From positions 1,195,001 through 1,259,000 of the forward strand of contig NC_135564.1 of the NCBI RefSeq assembly GCF_964340395.1: a DNA stretch of 64,000 nucleotides, given 5' to 3'. This document shows, in pieces, positions 48,827 to 59,764 of the stretch (the stretch's first letter is position 1; the number at the start of each line of letters is the position of its first letter). A program made the translations under genes and the position numbers. Origin of the DNA: Glandiceps talaboti (Eukaryota > Hemichordata > Enteropneusta > Spengelidae). The notes under the pieces are model-generated. The model was not told the origin of the DNA and did not search any database. It worked only from the letters and a program-made list of their open reading frames with translations.

Positions 48827-48930
48827 GGTACAACTGAGCTGCAATAATTGTAGTGTTTGCTGTGATTTTGCTGCGATAAAACCCTCAAAATCACAGCAAA
48901 CGCTACAATTATTGCAGCTAGGTACAACTG
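48827..48930. mobile_element. 83-bp hairpin element with 10-bp flanking direct repeats
   Basis: A 33-nt left arm (48837-48869, starting AGCTGCAATAATTGTAG) pairs with a 33-nt right arm (48887-48919) with a single mismatch that would be G:U in RNA. The loop is 17 nt. GGTACAACTG flanks the hairpin on both sides (48827-48836 and 48921-48930, with one extra A before the right copy), which looks like a target-site duplication. It fits a young fold-back MITE; a microRNA-like precursor is the alternative. Confidence 0.8.
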
Positions 48931-49859
48931 TGCTATTTGCTAAGAAAGAAAGTCATTTTTTGGACTGTTGACTATGCTGAAATGTGAATACTGAATTCTG
49001 TCATTATTTCTTGCACACTTGTGGGACTTTTGCATCAACTTGGCAAATTCAGTGTACACACATAACACTGAAAATATCAAAGACACATTCAGTCCTTGTC
49101 CTTTGCAGATATTATCAAATAAAAGGTCAGGGATCAAGGTCATTTTTACCTATCACTCACTGAAGTTCAATGAACTTAACTTGTAACAATGTACATGTAG
49201 ATGGTTATCTTAGAATTTCAAAGAAAATAGCAAAGGTCAGTCCAAAGCTGCCTTGTCATTCAGCAATGCTTGGATCTTATAATTTTTGCAGGTACATTTA
49301 CTGATAAACAGAGAAACCAAAAACAAAGCTACAGAATTTTCACATACAACAAGATCTAAATGTGGAGAATAATCTTGTCCTATGATGCATTTCAAATCTG
49401 AATTTTCTCTTCTTTTTTTTTCATGTCATAACATATTCTTATCCATCAGTTCATCCTGAGTGCATTTTACACATTAATTGTTAAATTTCATACATGCCGC
49501 ATTTCCTTTTCTTAGCCGTACATTTTTCCCCACTCACTTCTAAATTCTCAGCGTACTCTATCTTGTGTAATTTAATGTGTACACATACCTTTTTAAATTT
49601 ATTGTTTATTGTTTCATTCTTTTAACTAGAATCAATAGCTTCCTTGCTTAGAAGTGAAAGTCATCAGCTGTTCCAGTTATTTTTTATATTTAATTACCAG
49701 ATATACTGCAAAACGCCCTCGGTGATAACTATTAACATAATTATAGGATTTAGTAATTATTAATGATAGCAATTCAACAGGCTTCAATATATTAATATTT
49801 TTATAAATTATAAAAACTTAATACAACTAGTCTTCAACCTTATTATACATAGACTGTCA
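48931..49859. other. Unannotated AT-rich DNA
   Basis: No gene or repeat is recognised. A 67-codon minus-strand frame at 48940-49143 has no domain that I can identify. Confidence 0.55.
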
Positions 49860-49990
49860 GTGTTTTTGTCAAGGGAGGTATAAGCAGGTAAAATCTACCT
49901 GAACCTGAGTTCCCCAGTCATTTCACCAGGGTTCCCTACCAGTGTTTTGTTTAAGATGGTAAGAAGGTAAAATGTACCCCAGTCATTTTA

Positions 49991-50424
49991 CTGGGGGTGC
50001 ATTCGATTATGCAACCCTGGGAGCCTCAAGGCACCTAAAGTCAACCAAGTTGCATTCGATTACTACATGATGTCACACTCGGGGTGCTCCAAGTCACCTG
50101 GGGATTGACCTGACCTGACCTGACCTGACCTGACCTATCAGATGGTGACAACATGTGATTGGTTACTTTTGTCAATTCCGTAAGAATTATACCGATTTTT
50201 GAGGATTTCTTTCCATATTTAGTGAAGAAATCATTTTTCACTTTCAAATATTTTGTAAAGATGGACCAATGTATTTATCATGACTCATGGATTAAATCAT
50301 GGGTTCCCAGGACTACACCTAATGCAATGAAATGCATTCGATTTCACGCAACCCTAGGCTGCCAAGTAACATCAGCCACTCCAGTCCGAGGCTCCCTGAA
50401 CATGCATAATTGAACACATCCCAG
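49991..50424. mobile_element. Non-autonomous TIR element inserted in a tandem array (hAT-like?)
   Basis: The termini are imperfect inverted repeats of about 35 bp. The left end is CTGGGGGTGCATTCGATTAT (49991-50026). The right end, read on the other strand, is CTGGGATGTGTTCAATTATG (50389-50424); both continue into GGGAGCCT. Subterminal GCATTCGATT motifs recur at 50051 and 50334. The interior carries six TGACC units. No transposase is present. The CTGGG/CAGGG-like ends recall hAT elements but the family is not established, and the target-site duplication is too decayed to read. Confidence 0.7.
50106..50136. repeat. (TGACC)n microsatellite, 6 units
   Basis: Six perfect TGACC pentamers lie inside the inserted TIR element. 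Confidence 0.97.
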
Positions 50425-50894
50425 GGTTCTCTACCAGTGTTTTTGTTAAGGGTGGTAACTGGGCAAAATCTACCTGTGTTCTCCAGTCATTGAGGGTTCC
50501 CTCCCAGTGTTTTTGTTATGGGTAGTAAGAAGGTAAAATCTACTTGAGTTCCCTTGTCATTGTACCAGGGTTCCCTACCAGTGTTTTAGTTAAGGGTGGT
50601 AAGTAGGTAAAATCTGCCTGACTTCCCCAGTCATTTTACCAGGGTTCCTTACAAGAGTTTTTGATAAAGGTAGTAGGTAGGTAAAATCTACCTGAGTTCA
50701 TCAGTCATTGTACCAGGGTTCCCTAACAGTGTTTTTGTTATGGGTCGTAAGTACTAGGTCAAATCTATCTGATTTTCCCACCTCTGTTTATACCAAGGGT
50801 TCCTCATCAAAATTATGGTAATTATTTGTAATGAAGTGGTTGATAATTCTGTGTAATGATTGATAATTTCGTCAGTTATTGATAATCCAAAATA

Positions 50895-51229
50895 CATTTA
50901 TGCCGGAATGGTTGATACCACATTTATGCCAGAATGGTTGACACCTCATTTATGCCAGAATGGTTGATACCTCATTTATGCCAGAATGGTTGATACCACA
51001 TTTATGCCAGAATGGTTGATACCACATTTATGCCAGAATGGTTGATACCTTATCTATGCAAGAGTGGTTGATACCTCATTTATGCCGGAATGGTTGATAC
51101 CTCATTTATGCCGGAATGGTTGATACCTCATTTATGCCAAAATGGTTGATACCTCATTTATGCCAGAATGGTTAATACCTTATTTATGCAAGAGTGGTTG
51201 ATACCTAATTTATGCCGGAATGGTTGACA
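50895..51229. repeat. 26-bp minisatellite, 13 copies
   Basis: CATTTATGCCAGAATGGTTG plus ATACCT repeats with strict 26-bp spacing from 50895 to 51207. The variant CTTAT.TATGCAAGAGTGG recurs 130 bp apart (51051 and 51181), giving a five-unit higher-order repeat. Confidence 0.97.
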
Positions 51230-53243
51230 TTTTGATTAATTGTGGAAGGGGGAGGGGTCAACATGTGAAATTGTTTCTGAAAATTACATCATGTCACAAA
51301 AGAATATATATTCACAAATTTCAATGTACATACATGTACAACATATCGATCATTCTGACCATCATTTTTTAAGTAACAGCATATTATATTTTTTTTTAAC
51401 TGCTTAAAATCATTTACCTTATCAGCAATCCTACCTCTTCAGCGTTCAATATTATTTTCCTTCTTTGGATTTCCATTAAAATAAAATTCATCCAAATGTC
51501 TAAAACAGCTAGCAGTTTGTCAGTTGAGATTTTTCTTGTTTTCCTCTAGGCAAAACACAATCTCATTACTTGCACACACTGCACACTATCTGTTGCTACA
51601 ATAGTTGGTTGTAAGTATCATAGAAACAGATTATTTCTTGTCTTCAATTAGAAACGTTACTAGTTTTGTATTTCACAGATGGAACCACTCCTGTCATCTT
51701 ATTATCCTAAATCCGTCAGTTTTGCCTCTATGTTTGGATGTGTAATCGGAGTTTAACTAAGGGGAAAATGTAATTTAGATTTCTAAGATATAACTTACTA
51801 GGTGTAAACTTTCCACAATTGCATCTAAACCACTGCATATGTTGTAGATGAAATTTCATTTTTCTTGAATAAGTGTAGACTAGAATAATTACACACGAAT
51901 CATTCTGAATTACTCATCCAAAGCAACGTATGAAATAAATACTTAAATCACCAGATTGAATTCATTTCAGCAGTTTTTGACTATAAATAGTAAAATTAGA
52001 ATATCCATGGCATTATATTTATATATACATATAGTTCACTGCTTGTGACATTTTGATAAACTCTATCCATGTCATACATAAAATAACTTCAAATATCCAT
52101 GACTGCCTGTGAATTATTCACAGACATGATGCTTTTAATAGATACTCAATATTTAAAACATATTGTAGGAATATTTCAACACTTTTTAGACAGCTAAAAC
52201 ATGTAAAATGCTGTAAATAATTCAACATTTAAGTTGCCTTTGAAAGGTACTAATATCATAACGATTATAATATCAAACACATTTGAAAACATTTTTTTCA
52301 CTTATAAAACCAACACCTACACAGAATTGCAAACAATTATATTCTTCAGAATATAATTTTACCTGTTAGATATATTCCGTTTCAATGACAAGTGCAGCTA
52401 AATATTTGAAAATGAAAAATGCAGTCATGGCTGCAGACAGTGTAAACCAATTTTGTCTATGTTTACAAATAAAGCCACTCAGACACTTGTTAATATCTGA
52501 GCACGCAATGAAAACAAGTCGTGTACTAGAACAACTTACTAATGATAATAATAATGATTACAACCAGGCAGCTGGTTCAAACTCTAATAATTGTGAATCA
52601 AGTACTGAGTAATAATATCTGTATTAACAGGAATTTCTAGTGTCACATGATACATTTAAACACTCTTGACATACAGCTCTGTTACATGAATCATATATAC
52701 CTTAGTCCTGCTCACATTCAGTACAGGTTTTTTCTAAGTTCATGTCATCCTTAGGGAACCAGACTTCAAGTCTACGCCGAAAGGTCAAATGTGAAATAAA
52801 AAACAACATTTCAATTTAATATGTGGGTCTATTCTGTAAAGTATGTTCACTACTACTTCCTATTTCAATTATTCAGTCATGATTTTTTGTGGCATCAAAT
52901 ATTTACAATTTTTGTATAAATATCCTTGTTATAAATTTCACATTTAATATCCATAAATGAAATAACAGATTCACTTCGCATACTGAATGTGATACTTTTC
53001 CTCAGAGGCAGTTTGAAAAAAGAAATTGTTGATGTATCAATGTCAAAAGATTACTTCCCTTCCTGCTAGAATGAACTTGTTTATGAAACCACACTTCTTT
53101 CAACTCAATATATTCAAAACTATTAGACATGCCCACATTATATGAACCTTTCAATGAAACTAGTGTCTGTCATTATAAAAAAATACATTTTTTGAGATAA
53201 TGTCAATTTTTAGGTTTTTTCCATTACAACAAATATAATTGTA
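51230..53243. other. Unannotated AT-rich DNA
   Basis: About 2 kb without recognised repeats or genes. The frame at 52385-52612 (+, 75 codons, with an Asn-rich tail) has no recognisable domain. Confidence 0.5.
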
Positions 53244-53258
53244 CCCCCCCCCTCCCCC
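53244..53258. repeat. Poly-C tract (C9-T-C5)
   Basis: Nine C, one T and five C in AT-rich DNA. Confidence 0.92.
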
Positions 53259-53576
53259 GAATAATGCTGAGCAAAAATATTTCAAGAATCACTCTAAGAA
53301 ATTTGTTGACACTAAACAGAAATTTTCATAAATAATTATGAACAAAGAATCCATGAATATTTCTTCTCACAGCAAAACTATCATTAGAGTATATAATATC
53401 GGAATTACAGTATCACAGAACTTGCTTAAAAATAACGTCATGTTTTGTCTGAATGAACAGCAATGCTTCCCAAGGTCTCACTAGAAAATTTACTATTGAT
53501 AATGTAGGGTAGACCTTTGAATTGTGTCTGTATACATCAAACCAGTGGAGATAAAACTGAGTCAAGGTCACATAAT

Positions 53577-53721
53577 TAAGTGCATATATGTCACATAGTC
53601 TGTTGTTACCTTTGTGCCAAGTTTGGTTGCAATAGACTGATGCATATGTGTCACATACATGTAAATGAGTGGACATGGACAGACAAAGAGAGGAAGGGAT
53701 GGAATGAATGCGCTCATGGAT

Positions 53722-53804
<83 letters not shown>

Positions 53805-53880
53805 ACCCATTGTAATAGCCAACCCCCCAACCCCCAGGTGTCGCCTATTGGGAGCTAAAAATAAAATACTTCAAATAAAA
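53577..53880. repeat. Candidate interspersed repeat with (CA)n(GACA)n core
   Basis: (CA)n at 53722-53760 runs into (GACA)n at 53762-53805. On the left are TTTGTGCCAAGTTTGGTTGC and two GCATAT.TGTCACATA motifs about 60 bp apart; on the right is a GC-rich block with AACCCCCCAACCCCCAGG and GTGTCGCCTATTGGGAGC. A fixed GC-rich flank either side of a microsatellite is typical of a SINE or MITE carrying an internal simple repeat. No second copy is present, so the family is not proven. Confidence 0.55.
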
Positions 53881-56255
53881 ATGAAGTGTCTGTATGTGTT
53901 CATAAATATCTACAATTGGGGAGGTAAATATAGTATGTTGAAAGAAATGATTTAAGGTCTAACAACATCAGTAGCATATGGAGTTTGGTTAAAAAAAGAA
54001 GACAAAAAAACACTGTATTAGTAGCTGAATACATAATGAAAACGTTGTGTATGAACATTTTATCAGATTTAAAGAACAACACATGTTCATGTGTGGGTGG
54101 AAATGAAGGTCTTTAGAGGTGACAACAAAGATATGCAACTCTCAGGATATTCATCTCTTACAATCACTTGTAATAGAATGGTTGTTGAGAATTGCGTCAT
54201 ATTGTAGCAAACGGCAAAATATAAAGGGGTTTCTATTCAAAATAGTACTCCTTCTATACAGCTTTATACATACTTCAATGGTATCGAAATTCAAAAGTAT
54301 GGATTCCCTAAATATGTTTTCTTTGCAATTTTCTATTTTTGGTTATACATTGTCGCTGAAAGTAATAATCAGTTTGATAAATATGAACAGTGAGCAAAGC
54401 TGCAGATGTTACGACTCAACACTTTAAAAAAAAAAAGTTATGAGCAATTCATTTTTATGGTTTTCAAAATGTAATCACTTTTGAATGCAAATAATATAGG
54501 TTATTTTTATGATTTTATTTCAAAATCACGCTGAAATCTGACAATAATTACAAGAAACCAAAAATAGTTTGCAAATACTTTTGGCAGGAAAACATATTTT
54601 ATCTTTTGCTGCTGATGTTCACTATGCATATGGCCTAGAGCATACGACATAACCCCAAGATGGCAGCAAGCAGAATTATAAACATGGCAGACAACATAGA
54701 ACTACTAAAATATTGAGCTAAAAAACCATCACAGTAGTTATTTTGAACAGAATGTTCATAAATGTAAGATAAATTTTGCATTTATGAAAAAGAAAAAATT
54801 AAGATTACTTAAAAAAATTTCAAGTGATATAGTTTTTTCCATCTTTGACATAATTTTTAAAAACAACATTCCTAATTCGTGATTCATGCCTTCAAATAGA
54901 ACTGATCGTGACAAATGACGAGTATGCAAATGAACATGTGTGTGTGTGACACTTTCAAAAATGTTTTTTAAAACAACTATCGAATGGGTTAAATAAATAA
55001 TGGGAGAATGGGAGCACATTTGTCATGAGATACTGCTGACGTTCTGCACAGGTGGGCTAGCTATCAAACAATTGATAAAACTGGATTTCACCACCGATAT
55101 TTCATTCCCTGAGAGCTTTTTTTCAATGTTATATAATTCAACCACAAAACTTAAATAGGTTCTAAACAACAAAAGCCCATGAAAACAAAGTATTTTTATT
55201 ACATAATGTCAAATTACAATGTTAATACAAAAAAAAATACATAGTCATCAATTTTCGGTAAAAAATTACTGATGTCTGTATACTCAAAAGTTTATTTTTA
55301 GGACAGGTTTTATGTTGATATTTTCTTTACCCGGGTATAAGTAAGACAAATTTTTGAAGACCATTTTTTGCAAAATTTGTATGACAACAGATATTGAGAA
55401 TGAATTTGATGTCATTTAAATACTTACCGAAGTGGTCAACCATCAAATAGACAAACTACTACAGACAAACTTTATGCTCTCCAGTCATCTAATAAGAATT
55501 CTGTAATCATCAACTTGGCAATTTTTGTGTGCAAATCATTCAAGTTAAGGAAAAGAATGTATTTAATGAATTATTCATTCATCTAGCCGTTGTTAACATT
55601 CATCTCTTCTGTACGCTGTGACCATTTATAGCCTGCTTGTAGTTCTAAATTATGTGATTTGGGTTGGTGGCCTAAGAGCAATAAATATTATTATTCTAAA
55701 AATATTGACGTTCATATTTTCTCCATCCTTGTACATCTGTGCATTCATTTTTAAATATAGACAAGTGAAAGGAGACAATATAGAGATGAATCTACAAGGG
55801 GCAAAATGTGGCCAGTAGTTGAGTGGGTACAAATTTTGTATGCTTTACATGTGTATGCCATCAACAACATAGTAAATGACTGTGTGCAATGGCTTAGAGG
55901 TGTTATTCTTGGGACGAAATGAACGAGTTGGATAGACAATATGTAAAATGCTGATGCAAAGGTACTAAGACAGATGACTTTCCATATGTGATTTAAAACA
56001 CTGACAGTATCTACTACTTGTTTAGATATAATGGAAACTCACTTATATAGCTCAGAGGGTCTAAGGATATCAAGACAACATCAAATTATCAAGCAATTGC
56101 TGTGTCATCCCTTTTAACACAGGACGCACCTCACAAATAAATGATTAGGAATTGGCTGAGAATTTCCATACAAGAACTGTAAAGTGTAAGTCTTAATGAT
56201 TCAAATCAAGGTCAAGAATAATGGACACATTTTACAAAATTTACAAAACCACAAA
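53881..56255. other. Unannotated AT-rich DNA
   Basis: The frame at 54119-54427 (+, 102 codons) is Ile/Leu/Ser-rich without a recognisable domain; the 87-codon minus-strand frame at 54756-55019 likewise. CAAGATGGCAGC (YY1-like) lies near 54657. No gene is called. Confidence 0.5.
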
Positions 56256-56398
56256 TGTAGTCTGAAACTACAGATAATTTTTGGCCAATTTTACATTTTA
56301 CTCACAACTACAACACACTGCAATCTGTAGGTAATTTTTGCCAAATTTGATTCACAACTACAACATGTACACACTGTACTCTGAATATGCAGGTACAA
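56256..56398. repeat. Degenerate ~58-bp tandem repeat x 2-3
   Basis: (A/T)GATAATTTTTGGCCAATTTTAC and GGTAATTTTTGCCAAATTTG, each followed by CACAACTACAACA..., mark two copies near 56272 and 56331. A partial third copy flanks them. Confidence 0.65.
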
Positions 56399-57340
56399 TA
56401 GTTGACAAGCTTCAAGATTTCCTTGGAAACACAAGGATGGAAAATGAATTATCTCCACAAAGAACTCTGCAAATATTTGTATCCATTTAATGTGTTTCAT
56501 TAGTAATTTGATAGTTTGTCCCAGATTTAGTTTTGATTTATTAATAATTCTTTCTTACAGATCACCTCAACAAATCATACAGAATTTTTCAAACTACAAT
56601 TTCAAATCAAGTGCTTTCTGATCTGCCATTTTGAATAAAGCTTAGTTTACTTTCAGGTAAAACACATCGATTGAAAATTAAACTAACTCATGTACAGATT
56701 GGTTCTCATATTTGAAAATTATCTTGTAAGAAAAATCTATTCTGGTATCACAGTTGATCACGAAAGTAGATGAATATAGAAGAACAAAACTCAGGCCTAG
56801 AGTGAATTTAACACTTGGTACATTTATCTGTAGGTGGTATAGAAATTAAATTTTAGATCACATTGTGAAGAGATGTTTATTAGAAAATTGTGCTAGGTCA
56901 TACAACTTGGTGACTAGGAGTCACGGCGGCAACCAAACACAATTAAATAACCAACAATTTGGTTGGGCTATGAAGATATTTTTAGGCCTTTAAGTGAAAT
57001 GATTGCCCACCTTTCCAGTTAATGAAAGTTGTACTGGAGGCATTGTCTATTTAACAGCTAAAAATAGCTTGTATTTTTCTGCCACTCTCCAGTCCTGTGT
57101 GTTACAAGCCTCTGATATACATAGGAAAGCTTCAAGAATTGAGAATACAGGTCAGAGAAGCACTAAAATATTGCACTATCTGCAAGATTGATTTGGGGTA
57201 TATCATCCACAATTTTATTCAACAGTTTCATGGCTTTTTTTTTAAAACCATAAATTTGTTTTGTTTCATTTGTAGTCGTGGCGTTGTGGCGGGGAAGGGA
57301 GATATCAAGTCGCTAATATTTAAAAATTAGCCTGACACCC
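56399..57340. other. Unannotated AT-rich DNA
   Basis: Two overlapping plus-strand frames (57003-57191 and 57097-57330) have no recognisable domain. Nothing else is recognised. Confidence 0.5.
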
Positions 57341-57342
57341 TA

Positions 57343-57440
57343 TGTCTGTCTTTCATGTCTGTCTGTCTGTCTGTCTGTCTGCATGCATGCATATATATAT
57401 ACAATGCATGTATGTATGTATGTATGTATGTATGTATGTG
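57343..57440. repeat. Composite (GTCT)n(GCAT)n(TA)n(TATG)n microsatellite
   Basis: GTCT units to about 57380, then GCATGCATGCATATATATATA, then (TATG)n at about 57409-57439. This is the same motif set as at 16.7-16.9 kb. Confidence 0.96.
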
Positions 57441-58126
57441 CATGTGTTTTGAGTGTGTTGAAGCCTCGAATTGGGCTTGATAAGTTCAGGAGAAAAAAAG
57501 AAAATAATTGCAAAACCCTAATATTACCTTTCCACCATAAATTAGAGCAAACATGCAAAACTGAAAAACATCCATATTTTATCTTTAATTATATGAAATG
57601 ATTTGTTCTGCTGTATTTTCATTTCTGTGCCACTGTCAGTACCCGATATAAATCAATCAACTGCTAATACACATCTGGTAAAATATTCTTTGAGGCATTG
57701 TTATACACAGTGCTCTCTTTACCAAATTACTTTCTATATTATCAGAACATTGCTAACCCAAGGGAATGTACAAATCTGCCACTCTGGGTTTTGCTACCAT
57801 ATCAGTAATCTGTTTAGTCATTTGCCATATTTTTCAAACTTAAAATTTTCTGTGGCACAGAACGCAGCCTTCCAAATTACAGTCAGAATAACATGACACG
57901 TATTTACCATTTACCTTATATATGTAGTATTTTATACGGTTATGACTGAAGTTCCAGGTTTTTTCTATCCCTTTCAACAATCTTTATAGTACCAAATTTC
58001 AAATTCAATCTGTATGACCTCTGTGACCTTTCTGTGAACTCACTGTGACCAGGTTTTGTTTATGTTGCGATGCAACTTAATACTGGACCAAAAAACACAA
58101 ACAATACTCCCAACATCTGATGAACC
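57441..58126. other. Unannotated AT-rich DNA
   Basis: No gene is recognised. A 97-codon plus-strand frame (57603-57896) is not similar to anything that I can name. Confidence 0.5.
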
Positions 58127-58140
58127 GTTTCTATGGTAAC
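58127..58140. promoter_or_regulatory. RFX X-box-like motif
   Basis: GTTTCTATGGTAAC fits GTHNYY-AT-RRNAAC. No gene is adjacent. Confidence 0.38.
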
Positions 58141-58429
58141 TTTTCAGTTTGCTTGTACCGCAATATTTTTGAAAATCACTGAATACCATGAAAACAAGTG
58201 AAAGGTGCTATTTTTATTTAATTTTGAATGCAAATAACACCTTTTGGATGATTCATAGCTGTATAAATTAGTAAACCTACATGCATGTCTACATTCTACT
58301 TTTATTTTTAGAATAAGACTTAGATGCATGGTAGAAATTTGAATTAAGTACCAACAGGTTTTGAACATAACCTTGAGTTACTTTGTGTTTTAGTTACAAA
58401 ATTTTTATTTTTTGTTCTTGCTGTACAAA

Positions 58430-58454
58430 GATTAGATTAGATTAGATTAGATTA
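58430..58454. repeat. (AGATT)n microsatellite, 5 units
   Basis: Five perfect AGATT pentamers, ending in AACATCACG. Confidence 0.95.
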
Positions 58455-58555
58455 ACATCACGTTGTCTGTTTTAATATGTTATAATTACCAAACCCTTAA
58501 TGTGGGTGTTTCTAAATTAAGATCAAACTATGATAACTTGAAACGTAGACAAGAA

Positions 58556-59764
58556 ATCCGGAAATCCAGAACCCACACTCCCCAGATTCAGAAGTGAGGC
58601 TTGAATCCAGAACCCACACACAGATTCTGAAGTGAGGCTTGACTCCAGAACCCACACACAGATTCAGAAGTGAGGCTTGACTCCAGAACCCACACTCCCC
58701 AGATTCAGAAGTGAGGCTTAAATCCAGAACCCACACACAGATTCAGAAGTGAGGCTTGAATCCAGAACCCACACACAGATTCAGAAGTGAGGCTTGACTC
58801 CAGAACCCACACTCCACAGATTTAGAAGTGAGGCTTGACTCCAGAACCCACACTCCCCAGATTCAGAAGTGAGGCTTGACTCCAGAACCCACACTCCCCA
58901 GATTCAGAAGTGAGGCTTGACTCCAGAACCCACACTCCACAGATTCAGAAGTGAGGCTTGACTCCAGAACCCACACTCCACAGATTCAGAAGTGAGGCTT
59001 GACTCCAGAACCCACACTCCACAGATTCAGAAGTGAGGCTTGACTCCAGAACCCACACTCCACAGATTCAGAAGTGAGGCTTGACTCCAGAACCCACACT
59101 CCACAGATTCAGAAGTGAGGCTTGACTCCAGAACCCACACTCCACAGATTCAGAAGTGAGGCTTGACTCCAGGACCCACACTCCACAGATTCAGAAGTGA
59201 GGCTTGACTCCAGAACCCACACTCCACAGATTCAGAAGTGAGGCTTGAATCCAGAACCCACACTCCACAGATTCAGAAGTGAGGCTTGAATCCAGAACCC
59301 ACACTCCACAGATTCAGAAGTGAGGCTTGAATCCAGAACCCACACTCCACAGATTCAGAAGTGAGGCTTGAATCCAGAACCCACACTCCCCAGATTCAGA
59401 AGTGAGGCTTGAATCCAGAACCTACACTCCACAGATTCAGAAGTGAGGCTTGAATCCAGAACCCACACTCCACAGATTCAGAAGTGAGGCTTGACTCCAG
59501 GACCCACACTCCACAGATTCAGAAGTGAGGCTTGACTCCAGGACCCACACTCCACAGATTCAGAAGTGAGGCTTGACTCCAGAACCCACACTCCACAGAT
59601 TCAGAAGTTAGGCTTGAATCCAGAACCCACACTCCACAGATTCAGAAGTGAGGCTTGACTCCAGGACCCACACTCCACAGATTCAGAAGTGAGGCTTGAA
59701 TCCAGAACCCACACTCCACAGATTCAGAAGTGAGGCTTGAATCCAGAACCCACACTCCACAGAT
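58556..59764. repeat. 41-bp minisatellite, 29 copies
   Basis: The unit is AGATTCAGAAGTGAGGCTTG followed by ACTCCAGAACCCACACTCCAC. Twenty-nine copies can be counted. Early copies include 38-bp versions (CACACACAG instead of CACACTCCACAG). Two variants, GACTCC and GAATCC, are grouped in blocks: copies 6-16 GACTCC, copies 17-22 GAATCC, then mixed. AGGACCC occurs only in some GACTCC copies. The array is GC-richer than its surroundings. Since 41 is not divisible by 3, no long frame spans it. Confidence 0.98.

Larger units (their letters stand above)
49860..50780. repeat. 74-82-bp tandem repeat x 7, split by an insertion
   Basis: Copies begin TGTTTTTGTTAAGGGTGGTA or variants at 49861, 49943, 50438, 50508, 50582, 50655 and 50730. 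Each continues AGGTAAAATCTACCTGAGTT, CCAGTCATT and ACCAGGGTTCCCTACCAG. The second copy is interrupted between about 49991 and 50424; its remainder resumes at 50421 with CCAGGGTTCTCTACCAG. Confidence 0.92.

Noticed and set aside
54119-54427. 102-codon plus-strand frame
   Set aside because: No domain recognised. The hydrophobic Ile/Leu content is that expected from AT-rich sequence.
58430-58454. Telomere-like repeat (TTAGATTAG)
   Set aside because: The period is 5 (AGATT), not the animal telomere hexamer TTAGGG, and there are only five units.
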